DNA of 64,000 nt from assembly GCF_028462125.1 (NCBI RefSeq), contig NZ_CP115468.1:2845559-2909558 (forward strand), written 5' to 3'. Origin of the DNA: Leptospira sp. GIMC2001. GTDB lineage: Bacteria > Spirochaetota > Leptospiria > Leptospirales > Leptospiraceae. The notes beneath the pieces were generated by a model. It did no database searches. It was not told the DNA's origin and saw nothing but the letters and a program-made list of their open reading frames with translations. The translations under genes were made by a program, and so were the position numbers. Every line of letters starts with the position of its first letter. The first letter of the stretch is position 1. Below are positions 45,997 through 54,847 of the stretch, one piece after another.

Positions 45997-47160
45997 ATGT
46001 CACTCAACAACTATATTTTCACATCTGAATCCGTTTCTGAAGGTCACCCGGACAAAATCTGTGATCAGATCTCCGATGCTATTTTAGATGCATATCTAGC
46101 CCAAGATCCTAAATCCCGTGTTGCATGCGAGACACTCGTTACAACAAATCTTGTAGTTATAGCTGGAGAGATAACCAGTAAAGGTAAAGTCGATACATCT
46201 GAAATTGCAAGAGATGTTATAAGAAAAATCGGATATAATGATATCGCAATGTATTTCGATGCAGATTTCGCAGTTGTATCATCTCATATTCATAGACAGA
46301 GCCCAGACATTGCACAAGGTGTAAATGAGGGAGAAGGATTGCACACAGAGCAAGGAGCTGGAGACCAAGGACTCATGTTTGGTTTTGCAAATTCTGATAC
46401 TCCAGAACTTATGCCAGCTCCAATCTATTACTCGCACAAACTGCTTGAAGTTCTAGCTGGACTCAGACATTCAGGGAAGATCAATTGGCTGCGACCAGAT
46501 TCTAAGTCTCAAGTAACCATTCAATACGAGAATGGTAAGCCAAAGAAAGTGGATACTGTCGTAATTTCTACACAACATACTCCTGGTGTAACCCATAAAC
46601 AAATTGAAGAAGCAGTAATTGAAGAATGTATCAAGAAAGTGATTCCAAAAGAATTGCTTGGAAACCCAAGATACTTCATCAACCCAACTGGTAAGTTTGA
46701 AATTGGTGGTCCTCATGGCGATGCAGGCTTAACTGGACGTAAAATCATTGTCGATACTTACGGTGGTATGGGACGACATGGTGGTGGTGCGTTCTCTGGA
46801 AAGGATCCGTCTAAAGTGGACAGATCTGCGGCATACATCGGTCGTTATATTGCGAAGAACGTTGTAGCTTCTGGACTTGCGGAAAAATGCGAAGTGCAAC
46901 TTGCATATGCAATTGGAGTAGCGGAACCCGTATCAGTTCTCGTTGATACTTTTGGAACGAACAAAATATCCGAAGAAGAAATCCAAAAAAGAATTCGATC
47001 CACTTTTAAGTTAACACCAAAAGGTATAGTCGAGAGTTTGGATCTTTTAGGAAAAGATAGAAGATACCAAGACACTGCAAGTTATGGTCATTTCGGACGA
47101 GAAGGCAAAACTTTCTCTTGGGAAAAAACCGACAAAGCAGAAGAATTAAAGAAAGGCTAA
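45997..47160 (+). CDS. metK: S-adenosylmethionine synthetase MetK
   Basis: MetK makes S-adenosylmethionine from methionine and ATP. The 387-residue length is normal. All signature motifs are clear: [13 protein letters not shown] with the ATP-binding His; [10 protein letters not shown]; the glycine-rich [13 protein letters not shown]; and the P-loop-like [16 protein letters not shown]. An aggag site lies 5-6 nt before the ATG. A TTGACT box at 45949-45954 may belong to its promoter. I see no recognised SAM riboswitch in the 87-bp leader. Confidence 0.97.
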   Translation: MSLNNYIFTSESVSEGHPDKICDQISDAILDAYLAQDPKSRVACETLVTTNLVVIAGEITSKGKVDTSEIARDVIRKIGYNDIAMYFDADFAVVSSHIHRQSPDIAQGVNEGEGLHTEQGAGDQGLMFGFANSDTPELMPAPIYYSHKLLEVLAGLRHSGKINWLRPDSKSQVTIQYENGKPKKVDTVVISTQHTPGVTHKQIEEAVIEECIKKVIPKELLGNPRYFINPTGKFEIGGPHGDAGLTGRKIIVDTYGGMGRHGGGAFSGKDPSKVDRSAAYIGRYIAKNVVASGLAEKCEVQLAYAIGVAEPVSVLVDTFGTNKISEEEIQKRIRSTFKLTPKGIVESLDLLGKDRRYQDTASYGHFGREGKTFSWEKTDKAEELKKG

Positions 47161-47167
47161 GAATAAA

Positions 47168-47233
47168 CCCTTCATCAAAATATTAAAATGATGAACCCAG
47201 AACCGTTCGTTTGGAACTGGGTATGGTGAAGGG
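47168..47233 (+). ncRNA. Structured RNA element after metK with competing stems
   Basis: CCCTTCATC (47168-47176) pairs with GGTGAAGGG (47225-47233), nine pairs including one G-U. This encloses a second stem ACCCAG/CTGGGT (47195-47200 with 47217-47222). Alternatively TTCATCA (47171-47177) pairs perfectly with TGATGAA (47189-47195). The two states exclude each other. It could be a metK 3'-end structure, a small RNA, or part of a leader. A promoter candidate for the next gene lies downstream of it. Confidence 0.35.
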
Positions 47234-47287
47234 AAATGGATATCCGTGTAAGGAATCCGTAAAAGCTTTTCAAGAATTGATTGATAG

Positions 47288-47316
47288 TTGTATTGATATT
47301 GATTTGAATGTAAATA
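47288..47316 (+). promoter_or_regulatory. Sigma70-type promoter candidate for the transketolase-subunit gene
   Basis: TTGTAT (47288-47293) is followed after exactly 17 bp by TAAATA (47311-47316), about 28 bp upstream of the start codon. If used, it separates this gene from the structured element after metK. Confidence 0.35.
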
Positions 47317-47343
47317 GAGTAATTATAGGAAGTATTTGACCAT

Positions 47344-48315
47344 ATGGGAGCACCTAGCCAATCTACCACCGATAAAAAAGCAACCCGAGACGCTTATGGG
47401 GAAGCCTTAGTTGAGTTAGGTGACGAACGAAAAGACGTCGTAGTATTAGATGCTGATCTATCGGGTTCCACGAAGACTGCCGACTTTCGCAAAAAGTATC
47501 CAGATAGATTCTTCAACGTTGGTGTAGCAGAACAAAATCTTGTAGGTCATGCAGCAGGACTTGCGCTTGCTGGATTTACTCCTTTTGCATCCTCTTTTGC
47601 AATGTTTCTATCAGGTAGAGCTTGGGAAGTTGTTAGAAACTCAGTCGTCTATCCTAAATTGAATGTGAAGCTTGTTGCATCGCATGGTGGAATAACCGTT
47701 GGAGAAGACGGAGCATCTCACCAATGCATTGAAGATTTTGCTATAATGCGAGTTATACCAGAGATGACAGTAATATGTCCATCCGATTTTAATGAGACGA
47801 AACAAGTAATTAAAAAGATCGCAGAATTCAAAGGACCAGTTTATGTTCGAGTAGGTAGACCACCCATTCCACTCATTCATAGAGATAACTACCAATTTGA
47901 AATTGGTAAAGCTGAAGTCCTAGCTGAAGGGACGGATGTCTTGATCATTGCAAATGGTGTGATGGTGTCTGAAGCGATTGAAGCACTTCCTCTCTTAACC
48001 CAAGAGGGAATATCAGCTACGCTATTGAATATGGCTACAATCAAACCGATTGATCGTGAGAAAATCCTAGCCTATGCCAAGAAATGCGGAGCAGTTGTTA
48101 CATGCGAAGAGCATAATGTTGTCGGTGGACTTGGATCCGCAGTTTCTGAATTCTTGTCAGAAGAATATCCGGTTCCTATAATAAAATTAGGCATGAAAGA
48201 CAGTTTTGGTAAATCGGGAACTTGGTCAGGGTTGATGGACTATTTTGGCCTCAGAGCAAAGAATGTTGTTGAACATGTCAAGATCGCAATTCAAAAGAAA
48301 AAGAATCCTGCTTGA
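47344..48315 (+). CDS. Transketolase, C-terminal (pyrimidine/C-domain) subunit of a split enzyme
   Basis: The 323 residues correspond to the middle and C-terminal domains of transketolase. They contain the pyrimidine-binding glutamate region [34 protein letters not shown], and V-Y-V-R-V-G-R. A C-terminal regulatory domain ([19 protein letters not shown]) completes it. The N-terminal domain that binds the thiamine diphosphate pyrophosphate (G-D-G motif) is missing and is not encoded next door, so a separate subunit must exist elsewhere. Comparable two-gene transketolases are known in archaea and other bacteria. The start has only a distant agga site. Confidence 0.9.
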   Translation: MGAPSQSTTDKKATRDAYGEALVELGDERKDVVVLDADLSGSTKTADFRKKYPDRFFNVGVAEQNLVGHAAGLALAGFTPFASSFAMFLSGRAWEVVRNSVVYPKLNVKLVASHGGITVGEDGASHQCIEDFAIMRVIPEMTVICPSDFNETKQVIKKIAEFKGPVYVRVGRPPIPLIHRDNYQFEIGKAEVLAEGTDVLIIANGVMVSEAIEALPLLTQEGISATLLNMATIKPIDREKILAYAKKCGAVVTCEEHNVVGGLGSAVSEFLSEEYPVPIIKLGMKDSFGKSGTWSGLMDYFGLRAKNVVEHVKIAIQKKKNPA

Positions 48316-48346
48316 TCTAAAGTTCTCTATCTTATACAATTGAATC

Positions 48347-48667
48347 ATGGCCTCGGTCGCACTACCAGGTATAGATATTTCCACAGAAGTAAAACCTCCT
48401 AAACCAGGAGGGCCTTGTCGAGTTGTACTTTGGGACGACAATGAGCATACTTATGAATACGTGATTGAAATGTTAGTTGAAATCTGCCAAATGACGGTTG
48501 AACAAGCATTTGAACATGCTGTAGAAGTGGATAATAAGAAAAAAACCATCGTCTTCTCTGGAGAATTCGAGCATGCGGAACATATTCAAGATCAAATTCT
48601 AAACTATGGACCCGATATTCGTATGCAAAATTCTAAAGGGTCTATGACAGCAACTCTAGAAAGATAG
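48347..48667 (+). CDS. clpS: ClpS-like adaptor for the ClpAP protease
   Basis: ClpS delivers N-degron substrates to ClpA. The 106-residue length fits. The core motif V-V-L-W-D-D-N-E-H-T-Y-E-Y-V matches the family's 'lyNDdyTpmefV' block; the substrate-pocket Asp is present. A second helix (V-E-Q-A-F-E-H-A-V-E-V-D) and a final strand follow. The usual His of the H-x-x-G-x-A block is replaced by D-N-K-K-K-T, so the protein is somewhat divergent. It follows the transketolase gene by 31 bp. clpA is not in the window. Confidence 0.82.
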   Translation: MASVALPGIDISTEVKPPKPGGPCRVVLWDDNEHTYEYVIEMLVEICQMTVEQAFEHAVEVDNKKKTIVFSGEFEHAEHIQDQILNYGPDIRMQNSKGSMTATLER

Positions 48668-48745
48668 AAAAACTCCAATTTAGTATTTATTTTTTTCATT
48701 TAAAGCTGTTGAATTATTTAATGCTTAGAAATATATTTACTAGAT

Positions 48746-49381
48746 ATGAAATTCTCAGAAGAACTCATCAAGAAAAAAGGTAAAAATTTCAAAGCTGGAG
48801 AAATCATCTTCGAAGAAAACGATCCAGCAAATGAAATGTACATCTTGATCTCAGGTTCAGTTGGAATTCACAAAAGAATCAATGATGCCTATAAATTACT
48901 TATTGAACTAAAAGCTGGTGATATGTTCGGAGAGATGGCGCTAATAGACAATAAACCCCGAAGTGCAAGAGCCGTAGCAATAAGTTCATCTTTATTATTT
49001 CCAGTTACTGAAAATTTGCTACAACAACTAATCCAAACCAATTCAGAATTTACTCTTCGTTTGGTGAAGATTCTATCCAATCGATTAAGAGAAGCCAATT
49101 ATCAAATCACTGCCCTTCTAAAAGGGGATAGGAAAAATATAGTAAAATCTAACCTCGCAACATTTGCGAATATTCATGGGAAACCCTTAAATAATGGATA
49201 TGTTGTTGGCTTACAACCTTTTCTCAAATGGGCAATACTAAGAGCAGGCCTGGATCTAAAAGACATACAAGAAGCAATCAATCAATTGATTCGTGACCGA
49301 ATGGTAAATCGCTTACCGAACGATCCAGGAAAACTTTTCGTTCTTGATTCATTAGGAAAATATGATATGGAAGCATCATAA
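48746..49381 (+). CDS. Cyclic-nucleotide-binding (Crp/Fnr-like) protein
   Basis: The 211-residue protein has a cyclic-nucleotide-binding beta-roll at about 10-120, with G-E-I-I-F-E-E-N-D-P-A-N-E-M-Y-I-L-I-S-G and the phosphate-binding cassette F-G-E-M-A-L-I-D-N-K-P-R-S-A-R-A. Both the Glu and the Arg needed for cAMP binding are kept. A C-helix follows. The last ~70 residues could be a winged helix (D-L-K-D-I-Q-E-A-I-N-Q-L-I-R-D-R-M-V), but the recognition helix is not the classical Crp type, so DNA binding is uncertain. Confidence 0.78.
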   Translation: MKFSEELIKKKGKNFKAGEIIFEENDPANEMYILISGSVGIHKRINDAYKLLIELKAGDMFGEMALIDNKPRSARAVAISSSLLFPVTENLLQQLIQTNSEFTLRLVKILSNRLREANYQITALLKGDRKNIVKSNLATFANIHGKPLNNGYVVGLQPFLKWAILRAGLDLKDIQEAINQLIRDRMVNRLPNDPGKLFVLDSLGKYDMEAS

Positions 49382-49438
49382 ATTATATTTTTTAAAATTG
49401 ACTTTTTCTGGGTTTCATATGATCTAATAGCTAGATTT

Positions 49439-50839
49439 ATGAAAAAATTCTACGCAATCACAATACTTCTATCCATCTTTTTACTAGGTTTTGGATTTAT
49501 TTATTCCAACCTTCAAGCAGAAAATTTAGAACCATTACAACATGATTCATCGCAAGAGAAAAAAATTGTAATGAAGCTTACTTTGGAAGGTGCGATTACA
49601 CCATCAAGCTTGGATCTGCTTTCCGAAGCATTGGACAAAGCTGAAGAAGCTAACGCAAAAGCTTTGATCGTATCAATGGATACACCTGGTGGACTTATGA
49701 CTTCTATGGATAAGATGATTCGGAGAATACTATCTTCGAATGTTCCTGTAATCACATACATTTCACCCAGTGGTGCTTCCTGTGGTTCTGCAGGAGTTTT
49801 TATACTTTATGCATCACATTTAGCAGCAATGTCTCCTGCATCTAACATAGGATCTGCGACTCCTGTTCAAATGGGTGGAAGCTCTCCTGATGGAAAAGAA
49901 CCGAGCAAACCTCAATCAAATGACATTCCAGACAAAGCTGGTACAGACGACCAAGTCAATCTAAAAAGAAAACTAATCAATCATGCTGTAGCGCAAATTA
50001 AAAGTCTCGCTTTATATCATGGACGTGACCCAAAATTTGCTGAACGATCAATAACTTTTGCTGACAATATCACATCCATCGAAGCAAAAAATAGATCTGT
50101 TATCGAAATTATTGCAGAGAATGATCAAGATTTACTGCAACAAGCAAATGGAAGAAAGATTCGTATGGTAACGGGAACCGTTACACTTGATCTACAAAAT
50201 GTTGAGATCATCAATCTTGAGACAGATTTTCGTCAGGAATTCCTAAAGCTAATCGCCGATCCAAATATTGCCTATATTCTGATGATGATCGGCACACTCG
50301 GACTGATTGCAGAAATTCAATATCCAGGAGCTATATTTCCTGGCGTAGCAGGCGTTATATGCTTAATTCTCGGATTGTATTCCATGCATACACTTTCACT
50401 CAGCTATGCAGGAGTAGGACTCATGATGGTTGGGCTGATATGTTTTGTATTGGAAGTTAGCATCATGAGTTATGGAATGCTCACGATTGCTGGGATCATA
50501 TCCATGGTAATCGGTGCAATGATGCTCGCGGATTCTGGAAACGAGATGGCTCGAGTATCTATCGGAATAGCACTTTCAACAAGTTTAGCAACAGGTTCGA
50601 TAGCTGCATTTCTCGCATTCAAAGCACTTCAAGCTATGAAGCAAAAGCTGGCAAGTGGTGATGATTTTATGAAATCTCTTGTGGGCAAAGCTAATACAGA
50701 TATTACGAAAGATTCAGGACAAGTTTTCATAAATGGAGAGATATGGCAAGGACGTTCCATAGATTCATCCATTCCAAAAGGATCACATGTCATTGTTGAT
50801 TCGCGCGACGGACTTATACTTAGAGTCAAGATAAAATAA
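49439..50839 (+). CDS. NfeD/STOPP-type membrane serine protease
   Basis: A 466-residue membrane protease of the NfeD long form, which works with slipin partners. A signal segment (1-25) precedes a ClpP-like protease domain (about 45-240): L-E-G-A-I-T-P, D-T-P-G-G-L, and the nucleophile in S-G-A-S-C-G-S-A-G (Ser117). A catalytic Lys candidate lies near 176-178 before A-V-A-Q-I-K-S-L-A. Four membrane helices (about 270-405) and a C-terminal OB-fold NfeD domain (G-E-I-W-Q-G-R-S) follow. The adjacent slipin gene, 18 bp downstream, supports the assignment. Confidence 0.9.
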   Translation: MKKFYAITILLSIFLLGFGFIYSNLQAENLEPLQHDSSQEKKIVMKLTLEGAITPSSLDLLSEALDKAEEANAKALIVSMDTPGGLMTSMDKMIRRILSSNVPVITYISPSGASCGSAGVFILYASHLAAMSPASNIGSATPVQMGGSSPDGKEPSKPQSNDIPDKAGTDDQVNLKRKLINHAVAQIKSLALYHGRDPKFAERSITFADNITSIEAKNRSVIEIIAENDQDLLQQANGRKIRMVTGTVTLDLQNVEIINLETDFRQEFLKLIADPNIAYILMMIGTLGLIAEIQYPGAIFPGVAGVICLILGLYSMHTLSLSYAGVGLMMVGLICFVLEVSIMSYGMLTIAGIISMVIGAMMLADSGNEMARVSIGIALSTSLATGSIAAFLAFKALQAMKQKLASGDDFMKSLVGKANTDITKDSGQVFINGEIWQGRSIDSSIPKGSHVIVDSRDGLILRVKIK

Positions 50840-50857
50840 AAATATAGGAGTAAACGA

Positions 50858-51619
50858 ATGGAATCATTTTTACCATTAATTGTTATTGGAATAGTTTTTC
50901 TTTCCATGTCTGTCAAGATATTGAAAGAATACGAGAGAGGAGTAATCTTTCGACTCGGAAGATTTTCGGCAGTAAAAGGTCCAGGTCTGATTGTTATCAT
51001 TCCTTTTATTGATAAACTCAGTAAAATTAGCCTTCGAACAATCACGACAGACGTTGCACCTCAAGATGTTATCACGAAAGACAACGTTTCCATCAAAGTC
51101 AATGCAGTAATTTATTTCCGAGTGGTGGATCCTGCGAGAGCAATCATTCAAATAGAAGATTATCTTTACGCAACGCTTCAATTGTCACAGACAACACTTC
51201 GATCGATTATGGGACAATCCGAACTAGATGAGATCTTAGCTCAGAGAGACAAGATCAATGCAGAACTACAAGCTGTGATTGATGAGCAAACCGATGCTTG
51301 GGGCGTTAAAGTTACCATGGTTGAAGTCAAGCATATTGACTTACCAGAAAACATGCAGAGAGCTATGGCAAAACAGGCTGAAGCGGAGAGAGAAAGGAGA
51401 GCAAAAGTGATCAAGGCAGAAGGTGAGCACCAAGCGTCTGCTAAATTATCCGAAGCAGCTCAGGTTTTGGAATCGCATCCAATCTCGGTTCAACTTCGAT
51501 TCTTGCAAACTCTCGTTGAGATTGCGGGTGACAAAACCTCCACAATTGTGTTGCCTATTCCTCTCGACTTGTTGTCACCTTTCATGGATAAATTGAAAGC
51601 GGATAATAATAAAAAATAA
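50858..51619 (+). CDS. Slipin (SPFH/stomatin-like) protein
   Basis: A 253-residue stomatin-family scaffold. One N-terminal membrane segment is followed by the SPFH core: [27 protein letters not shown]-like [15 protein letters not shown], and [15 protein letters not shown] coiled coil rich in [15 protein letters not shown] completes the hallmark pattern. Slipins form membrane microdomains with an NfeD protease, as encoded directly upstream. An agga site lies before the ATG. Confidence 0.93.
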   Translation: MESFLPLIVIGIVFLSMSVKILKEYERGVIFRLGRFSAVKGPGLIVIIPFIDKLSKISLRTITTDVAPQDVITKDNVSIKVNAVIYFRVVDPARAIIQIEDYLYATLQLSQTTLRSIMGQSELDEILAQRDKINAELQAVIDEQTDAWGVKVTMVEVKHIDLPENMQRAMAKQAEAERERRAKVIKAEGEHQASAKLSEAAQVLESHPISVQLRFLQTLVEIAGDKTSTIVLPIPLDLLSPFMDKLKADNNKK

Positions 51620-51627
51620 GAAAAGTT

Positions 51628-51660
51628 CTATATCTCACAGTCGACGATTGTGAGATATTC
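51628..51660. terminator. Bidirectional terminator-like hairpin between convergent genes
   Basis: ATATCTCACA (51630-51639) and TGTGAGATAT (51649-51658) form a perfect 10-bp stem with a 9-nt loop, between the ends of the slipin gene and its convergent neighbour. On the minus strand it is followed by a T-rich tract. The 3' end of the convergent gene (V-D-C-E-I-stop) is written inside the hairpin, so the terminator is partly coding. Confidence 0.6.
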
Positions 51661-52341
51661 TTCATTCTCTACATCGTCCATTAGCCAAGTCCATTCCTCA
51701 AGCCAAGCAAGATCAGTTTTCTCCACTTCGCCAGGATAGGCATGGACACCCAATCTTCCCTTGTCATACCAATGATAATCTCGCAAAAAAGCATAAGGAA
51801 GAAAATTACCATATATATAATTTTGAAATTTGGGACTATAATTCATCTCAACTCGCGAAAAATCAATATCGACTTTTCTTGCAAGTGAACTAAATCTTGT
51901 TAGATTATTATTATCGGCAGGTTTCTGCAATTGACTATCTTCGAAAATTTGTTCCGGGTTTCTAATGATGATTCCATTCTTCAATCTTTCTTCTATTTTT
52001 CTTAGATTTAAAATATCGTCGGTTAGCAAATGATCTTTTAATGACAAGATTCCTTGCCAACGTCCACCGATTTCGTAACTTTTCCATTTACCATTTGGAT
52101 TTAGAGTGGAAGTGTAAAAAAAGCCATCATCATTGAATCCTGCATCCAACCGCATAAAATCTGATAAGCACTGAATAAAAGTAGCAATATTATCTCTATC
52201 AACATTGTATTCTTTTTCAATCTTGATAATTTCAAATTCTTGCAGATACATCGGATACGGTTCAGAATCTTTGTGAATCAAAAAAGGATTCATCTGTTCA
52301 TGAACATTTAAACCAACTACTACAAGAGAATAATGTGCCAT
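51628..52341 (-). CDS. Conserved protein with an I-G-G-R-W motif, unknown function
   Basis: A 237-residue soluble protein without signal peptide or membrane helix. It contains N-P-N-G-K-W-K-S-Y-E-I-G-G-R-W-Q-G. The pattern K-W-x-x-Y-x-I-G-G-R-W is one I associate with uncharacterised bacterial and phage proteins, but I can give no function. The region is rich in aromatic and acidic residues (A-W-L-E-E-W-T-W-L-M-D-D). It starts 5 bp after the upstream hydrolase stop and is probably co-transcribed with it. Confidence 0.6.
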   Translation of the reverse strand: MAHYSLVVVGLNVHEQMNPFLIHKDSEPYPMYLQEFEIIKIEKEYNVDRDNIATFIQCLSDFMRLDAGFNDDGFFYTSTLNPNGKWKSYEIGGRWQGILSLKDHLLTDDILNLRKIEERLKNGIIIRNPEQIFEDSQLQKPADNNNLTRFSSLARKVDIDFSRVEMNYSPKFQNYIYGNFLPYAFLRDYHWYDKGRLGVHAYPGEVEKTDLAWLEEWTWLMDDVENEEYLTIVDCEI

Positions 52342-52346
52342 GACAA

Positions 52347-53276
52347 TTAATGCGTTGGTGCAAAGTTCTCCAAGAATTCAACAACAATTGATTCGTAGCT
52401 ATTGAAATCATCGTTAATCGACTTAGCATGCGCTGAACCCCATCCAGTCAATGCGATCATTTTTTTATTACCTGGAATCGCATCAAATATCTGTTCAGAA
52501 TGTTCGTGAGGAGTATAATCATCTGACCTAGAATGAATAATTAAAACGGGAACTTTAATATTTTTGGCGCAGGATACAGCATCTACCTCATCGGCTTTGA
52601 AATCTGCACGATTCTCCGCAAGTAAGAATGCTGTCGGAACAAAAGCTAACACAAATGATCCGTATATGTCAACACCTTTCTTCGCTATAATAGTTTTTAG
52701 GTTACTGAATGGGGAATCAGCAATTACAAAGGCAACTTTTTTACCAAGTCCAGCCATCAATAAAGATGTGACGGCACCATAGGACTCACCTAACACACCA
52801 ATACGCTCTTCAGGAATACCAGAAATTTCTGAGAAATAATCGAAAGCGTTTTCTAGATCAAACTTTTCATAAAAACCAAATGTTCCAAATTCTCCAGAAG
52901 ATTCTCCATGATGCCTGTGATCGAAAGCGAAAATACTGCATCCTCTTTTCCAAAATATCGGAGCATACTTCATAACCCCCCATCTGGTTCCAGTGAATCC
53001 ATGCAAAAGAATCGTTCCACACTTCTTTCCTTTTGGATTTTTGAAATACCATGCCTTCAATTTGATGGGACCATTTTGAAAGCTATGTTCTTCAGGTTCA
53101 GGGAGGGAAAAGCCAGCCAGTGTATTGGCAGTTTGCTTGTTTCTATCCTCATCCATTGCTCTAACCTTGAATGCAACGATTTCACTCGAAAAGAAATAAC
53201 TAATTCCCAAATACAATAAGGAAAAAATTACTGTTAACGATCCAATGCTTATGTATATTTTTGCTTTTTTACTCAT
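52347..53276 (-). CDS. Alpha/beta-fold hydrolase with N-terminal membrane anchor
   Basis: A 309-residue hydrolase. One membrane helix (about 5-25) is followed by an alpha/beta hydrolase domain: oxyanion-hole motif L-L-H-G-F-T-G-T-R, D-H-R-H-H-G-E-S-S-G, nucleophile elbow G-E-S-Y-G, an Asp in I-H-S-R-S-D-D-Y-T-P, and a His near the end (S-A-H-A-K-S). The complete catalytic triad suggests an active esterase or peptidase facing the periplasm; the substrate cannot be told. It resembles the BAAT/'YqkD'-like group of family hydrolases. Confidence 0.82.
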   Translation of the reverse strand: MSKKAKIYISIGSLTVIFSLLYLGISYFFSSEIVAFKVRAMDEDRNKQTANTLAGFSLPEPEEHSFQNGPIKLKAWYFKNPKGKKCGTILLHGFTGTRWGVMKYAPIFWKRGCSIFAFDHRHHGESSGEFGTFGFYEKFDLENAFDYFSEISGIPEERIGVLGESYGAVTSLLMAGLGKKVAFVIADSPFSNLKTIIAKKGVDIYGSFVLAFVPTAFLLAENRADFKADEVDAVSCAKNIKVPVLIIHSRSDDYTPHEHSEQIFDAIPGNKKMIALTGWGSAHAKSINDDFNSYESIVVEFLENFAPTH

Positions 53277-53366
53277 GGCTTTGGATAGATTGCATATTTA
53301 TTCAAACAATTGCAAACGCAAAAAAATATTTTATTGAGCTCCCATTATTCATTTATATTTAGTAAA

Positions 53367-54059
53367 TTACAGTAATCCTGCTCGTTTATATGCTTCTTCT
53401 TTTTCACGAGTGATCTGGGCTGCTTGAGCTTTGATTCCTTCCATAACATCTTGGAACTTTTTGTCCATCTCTTCATTGGCTCCACCCTGTGTATCAACCA
53501 AGTATTCTATAATTTCTAGTCGATCTTTCGATTGCTTCTCCATGTTCGAATAATAGTATTCTATATCTTCCGCCTTTGCATTGTTAGCTAAAACATTTCT
53601 AGTTGCCTGGGCTAGTTTCTCTGCTTTTGCTTCTTGCTGAGCCTTCACATCAGGGGTCAATCTTTTTGGTATTAGATCATTTCCTGGAAATGCTTCACGA
53701 AGACGATCAAATTGAGCCATGGCTTCTTCTGGATAGGGCTTTCCAGTTTGCGGGTTGATAGGAATCTCGCCAGATTTTCCATCTTTATTTGCCTGCTCTT
53801 CTTCATAAGTCATCCCACCGGAATTATAGAAGTCAGAATCAAAAACAGACTTGCTGTCTGCATCTCGCACGCCCATCGGATTGCCTTTTGGGTTGGAATT
53901 GGCACCGCCAGAAGAGGATCCTCCCAGCAAGAAAGAAAGATCTTCTGATCGTATGGCTTTTTTCTTTTTATCGCTATCGCTTGTTGAAAACAAAAAATAA
54001 ATTAAAATTATAAATGCAAAGAACATACCCACATAAGTAAGTTTTTTCTGAATTCCCAT
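53367..54059 (-). CDS. Single-pass membrane protein with a charged coiled-coil tail, unknown function
   Basis: A 230-residue protein with one membrane helix at about 10-27 and a Gly/Ser/Asn-rich linker (L-L-G-G-S-S-S-G-G-A-N). A highly charged helical C-terminal half (E-A-K-A-E-K-L-A-Q-A-T-R) completes it. It contains a proline-containing motif I-N-P-Q-T-G-K-P-Y-P. I recognise no family. It precedes the hydrolase gene by 90 bp, and a divergent gene starts 50 bp from its 5' end. Confidence 0.6.
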   Translation of the reverse strand: MGIQKKLTYVGMFFAFIILIYFLFSTSDSDKKKKAIRSEDLSFLLGGSSSGGANSNPKGNPMGVRDADSKSVFDSDFYNSGGMTYEEEQANKDGKSGEIPINPQTGKPYPEEAMAQFDRLREAFPGNDLIPKRLTPDVKAQQEAKAEKLAQATRNVLANNAKAEDIEYYYSNMEKQSKDRLEIIEYLVDTQGGANEEMDKKFQDVMEGIKAQAAQITREKEEAYKRAGLL

Positions 54060-54109
54060 TCTGTTTTTTTCTCCTTTACTCTAGAGGATTTTCACAAATC
54101 CTATCCCTA

Positions 54110-54823
54110 ATGATAAGCTCTCTTAAGAAGCAAATATGTATAGCGATTTTGTCAGTAGTTTTTATATCCTGTGGCACGAATACTGACACTCCCGTTGCAC
54201 CTTTTGTTTTCTTGGTTCCCGTTGCTGTTCCTCAAATTTTTACTGTATTACCTTCAACTAGCAATGTGAATGCAGACGGAACCATTGTCGGCAGTCCTAG
54301 CCTGTCCGCTAAACCTGATTACTTCCTGCATTATTTTGTAACGAATCGTGAACCACAGTTTGTAGGTTATAATCTCTACATATCCACGACCACACCGTCA
54401 TTAGCTGAGACACTCGCTGGCGAATATTTAGAAGATGGAATTCCACCTTCATTCGCACATTTACCCATTGAAAATTCCACCGAAGCCAATAAAGTCGTCA
54501 TAAGAAAAATTAAAAACTTTGCACCACCACCTGGCCTCGTACCATTTCAACAATGCCTTGTTTATACTTTTACTTTGCGATCACTACTCAACTCTGGTTT
54601 AGTATCTAACCAATCAACTCCTGTGAGCAAGTGCTCATCCATTAGACCCAATTTCTGTGAAGTTGGTTCTGGTTGCAATTCTCTCGCCTGCTCTGTTCCC
54701 AATTGTAGCAGTCCGTCCAGTTGTCCTGTTGGTACAAACTGCAATCCATGCAATTACCCAGGAACTGAAGAATTTGGATGCCAATGCCCAGCCGGAGTGG
54801 ATCCTCCTGGTTGCAATCGTTAA
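54110..54823 (+). CDS. Lipoprotein with a Cys-rich tail, unknown function
   Basis: A 237-residue protein with lipobox V-F-I-S-C (Cys21) and a fibronectin-like or beta-rich body (about 60-170). The last ~65 residues hold eleven cysteines in short spacings (C-N-P-C, G-C-Q-C, C-S-S-P-S-S-C-P-V-G-T-N-C). Together with one Cys earlier this makes an even number that could all be disulphide bonded. The tail resembles small EGF-like modules without matching a consensus. It is likely exposed outside the cytoplasm. Confidence 0.65.
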   Translation: MISSLKKQICIAILSVVFISCGTNTDTPVAPFVFLVPVAVPQIFTVLPSTSNVNADGTIVGSPSLSAKPDYFLHYFVTNREPQFVGYNLYISTTTPSLAETLAGEYLEDGIPPSFAHLPIENSTEANKVVIRKIKNFAPPPGLVPFQQCLVYTFTLRSLLNSGLVSNQSTPVSKCSSIRPNFCEVGSGCNSLACSVPNCSSPSSCPVGTNCNPCNYPGTEEFGCQCPAGVDPPGCNR

Positions 54824-54847
54824 TTTGCAAAATTAGAATATTTTAAT

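Noticed and set aside
47161..47343. Thiamine-diphosphate or SAM riboswitch upstream of the transketolase subunit
   Set aside because: Stem-loops are present but I cannot find the conserved core sequences of either riboswitch class, and a promoter candidate lies downstream of the structure.
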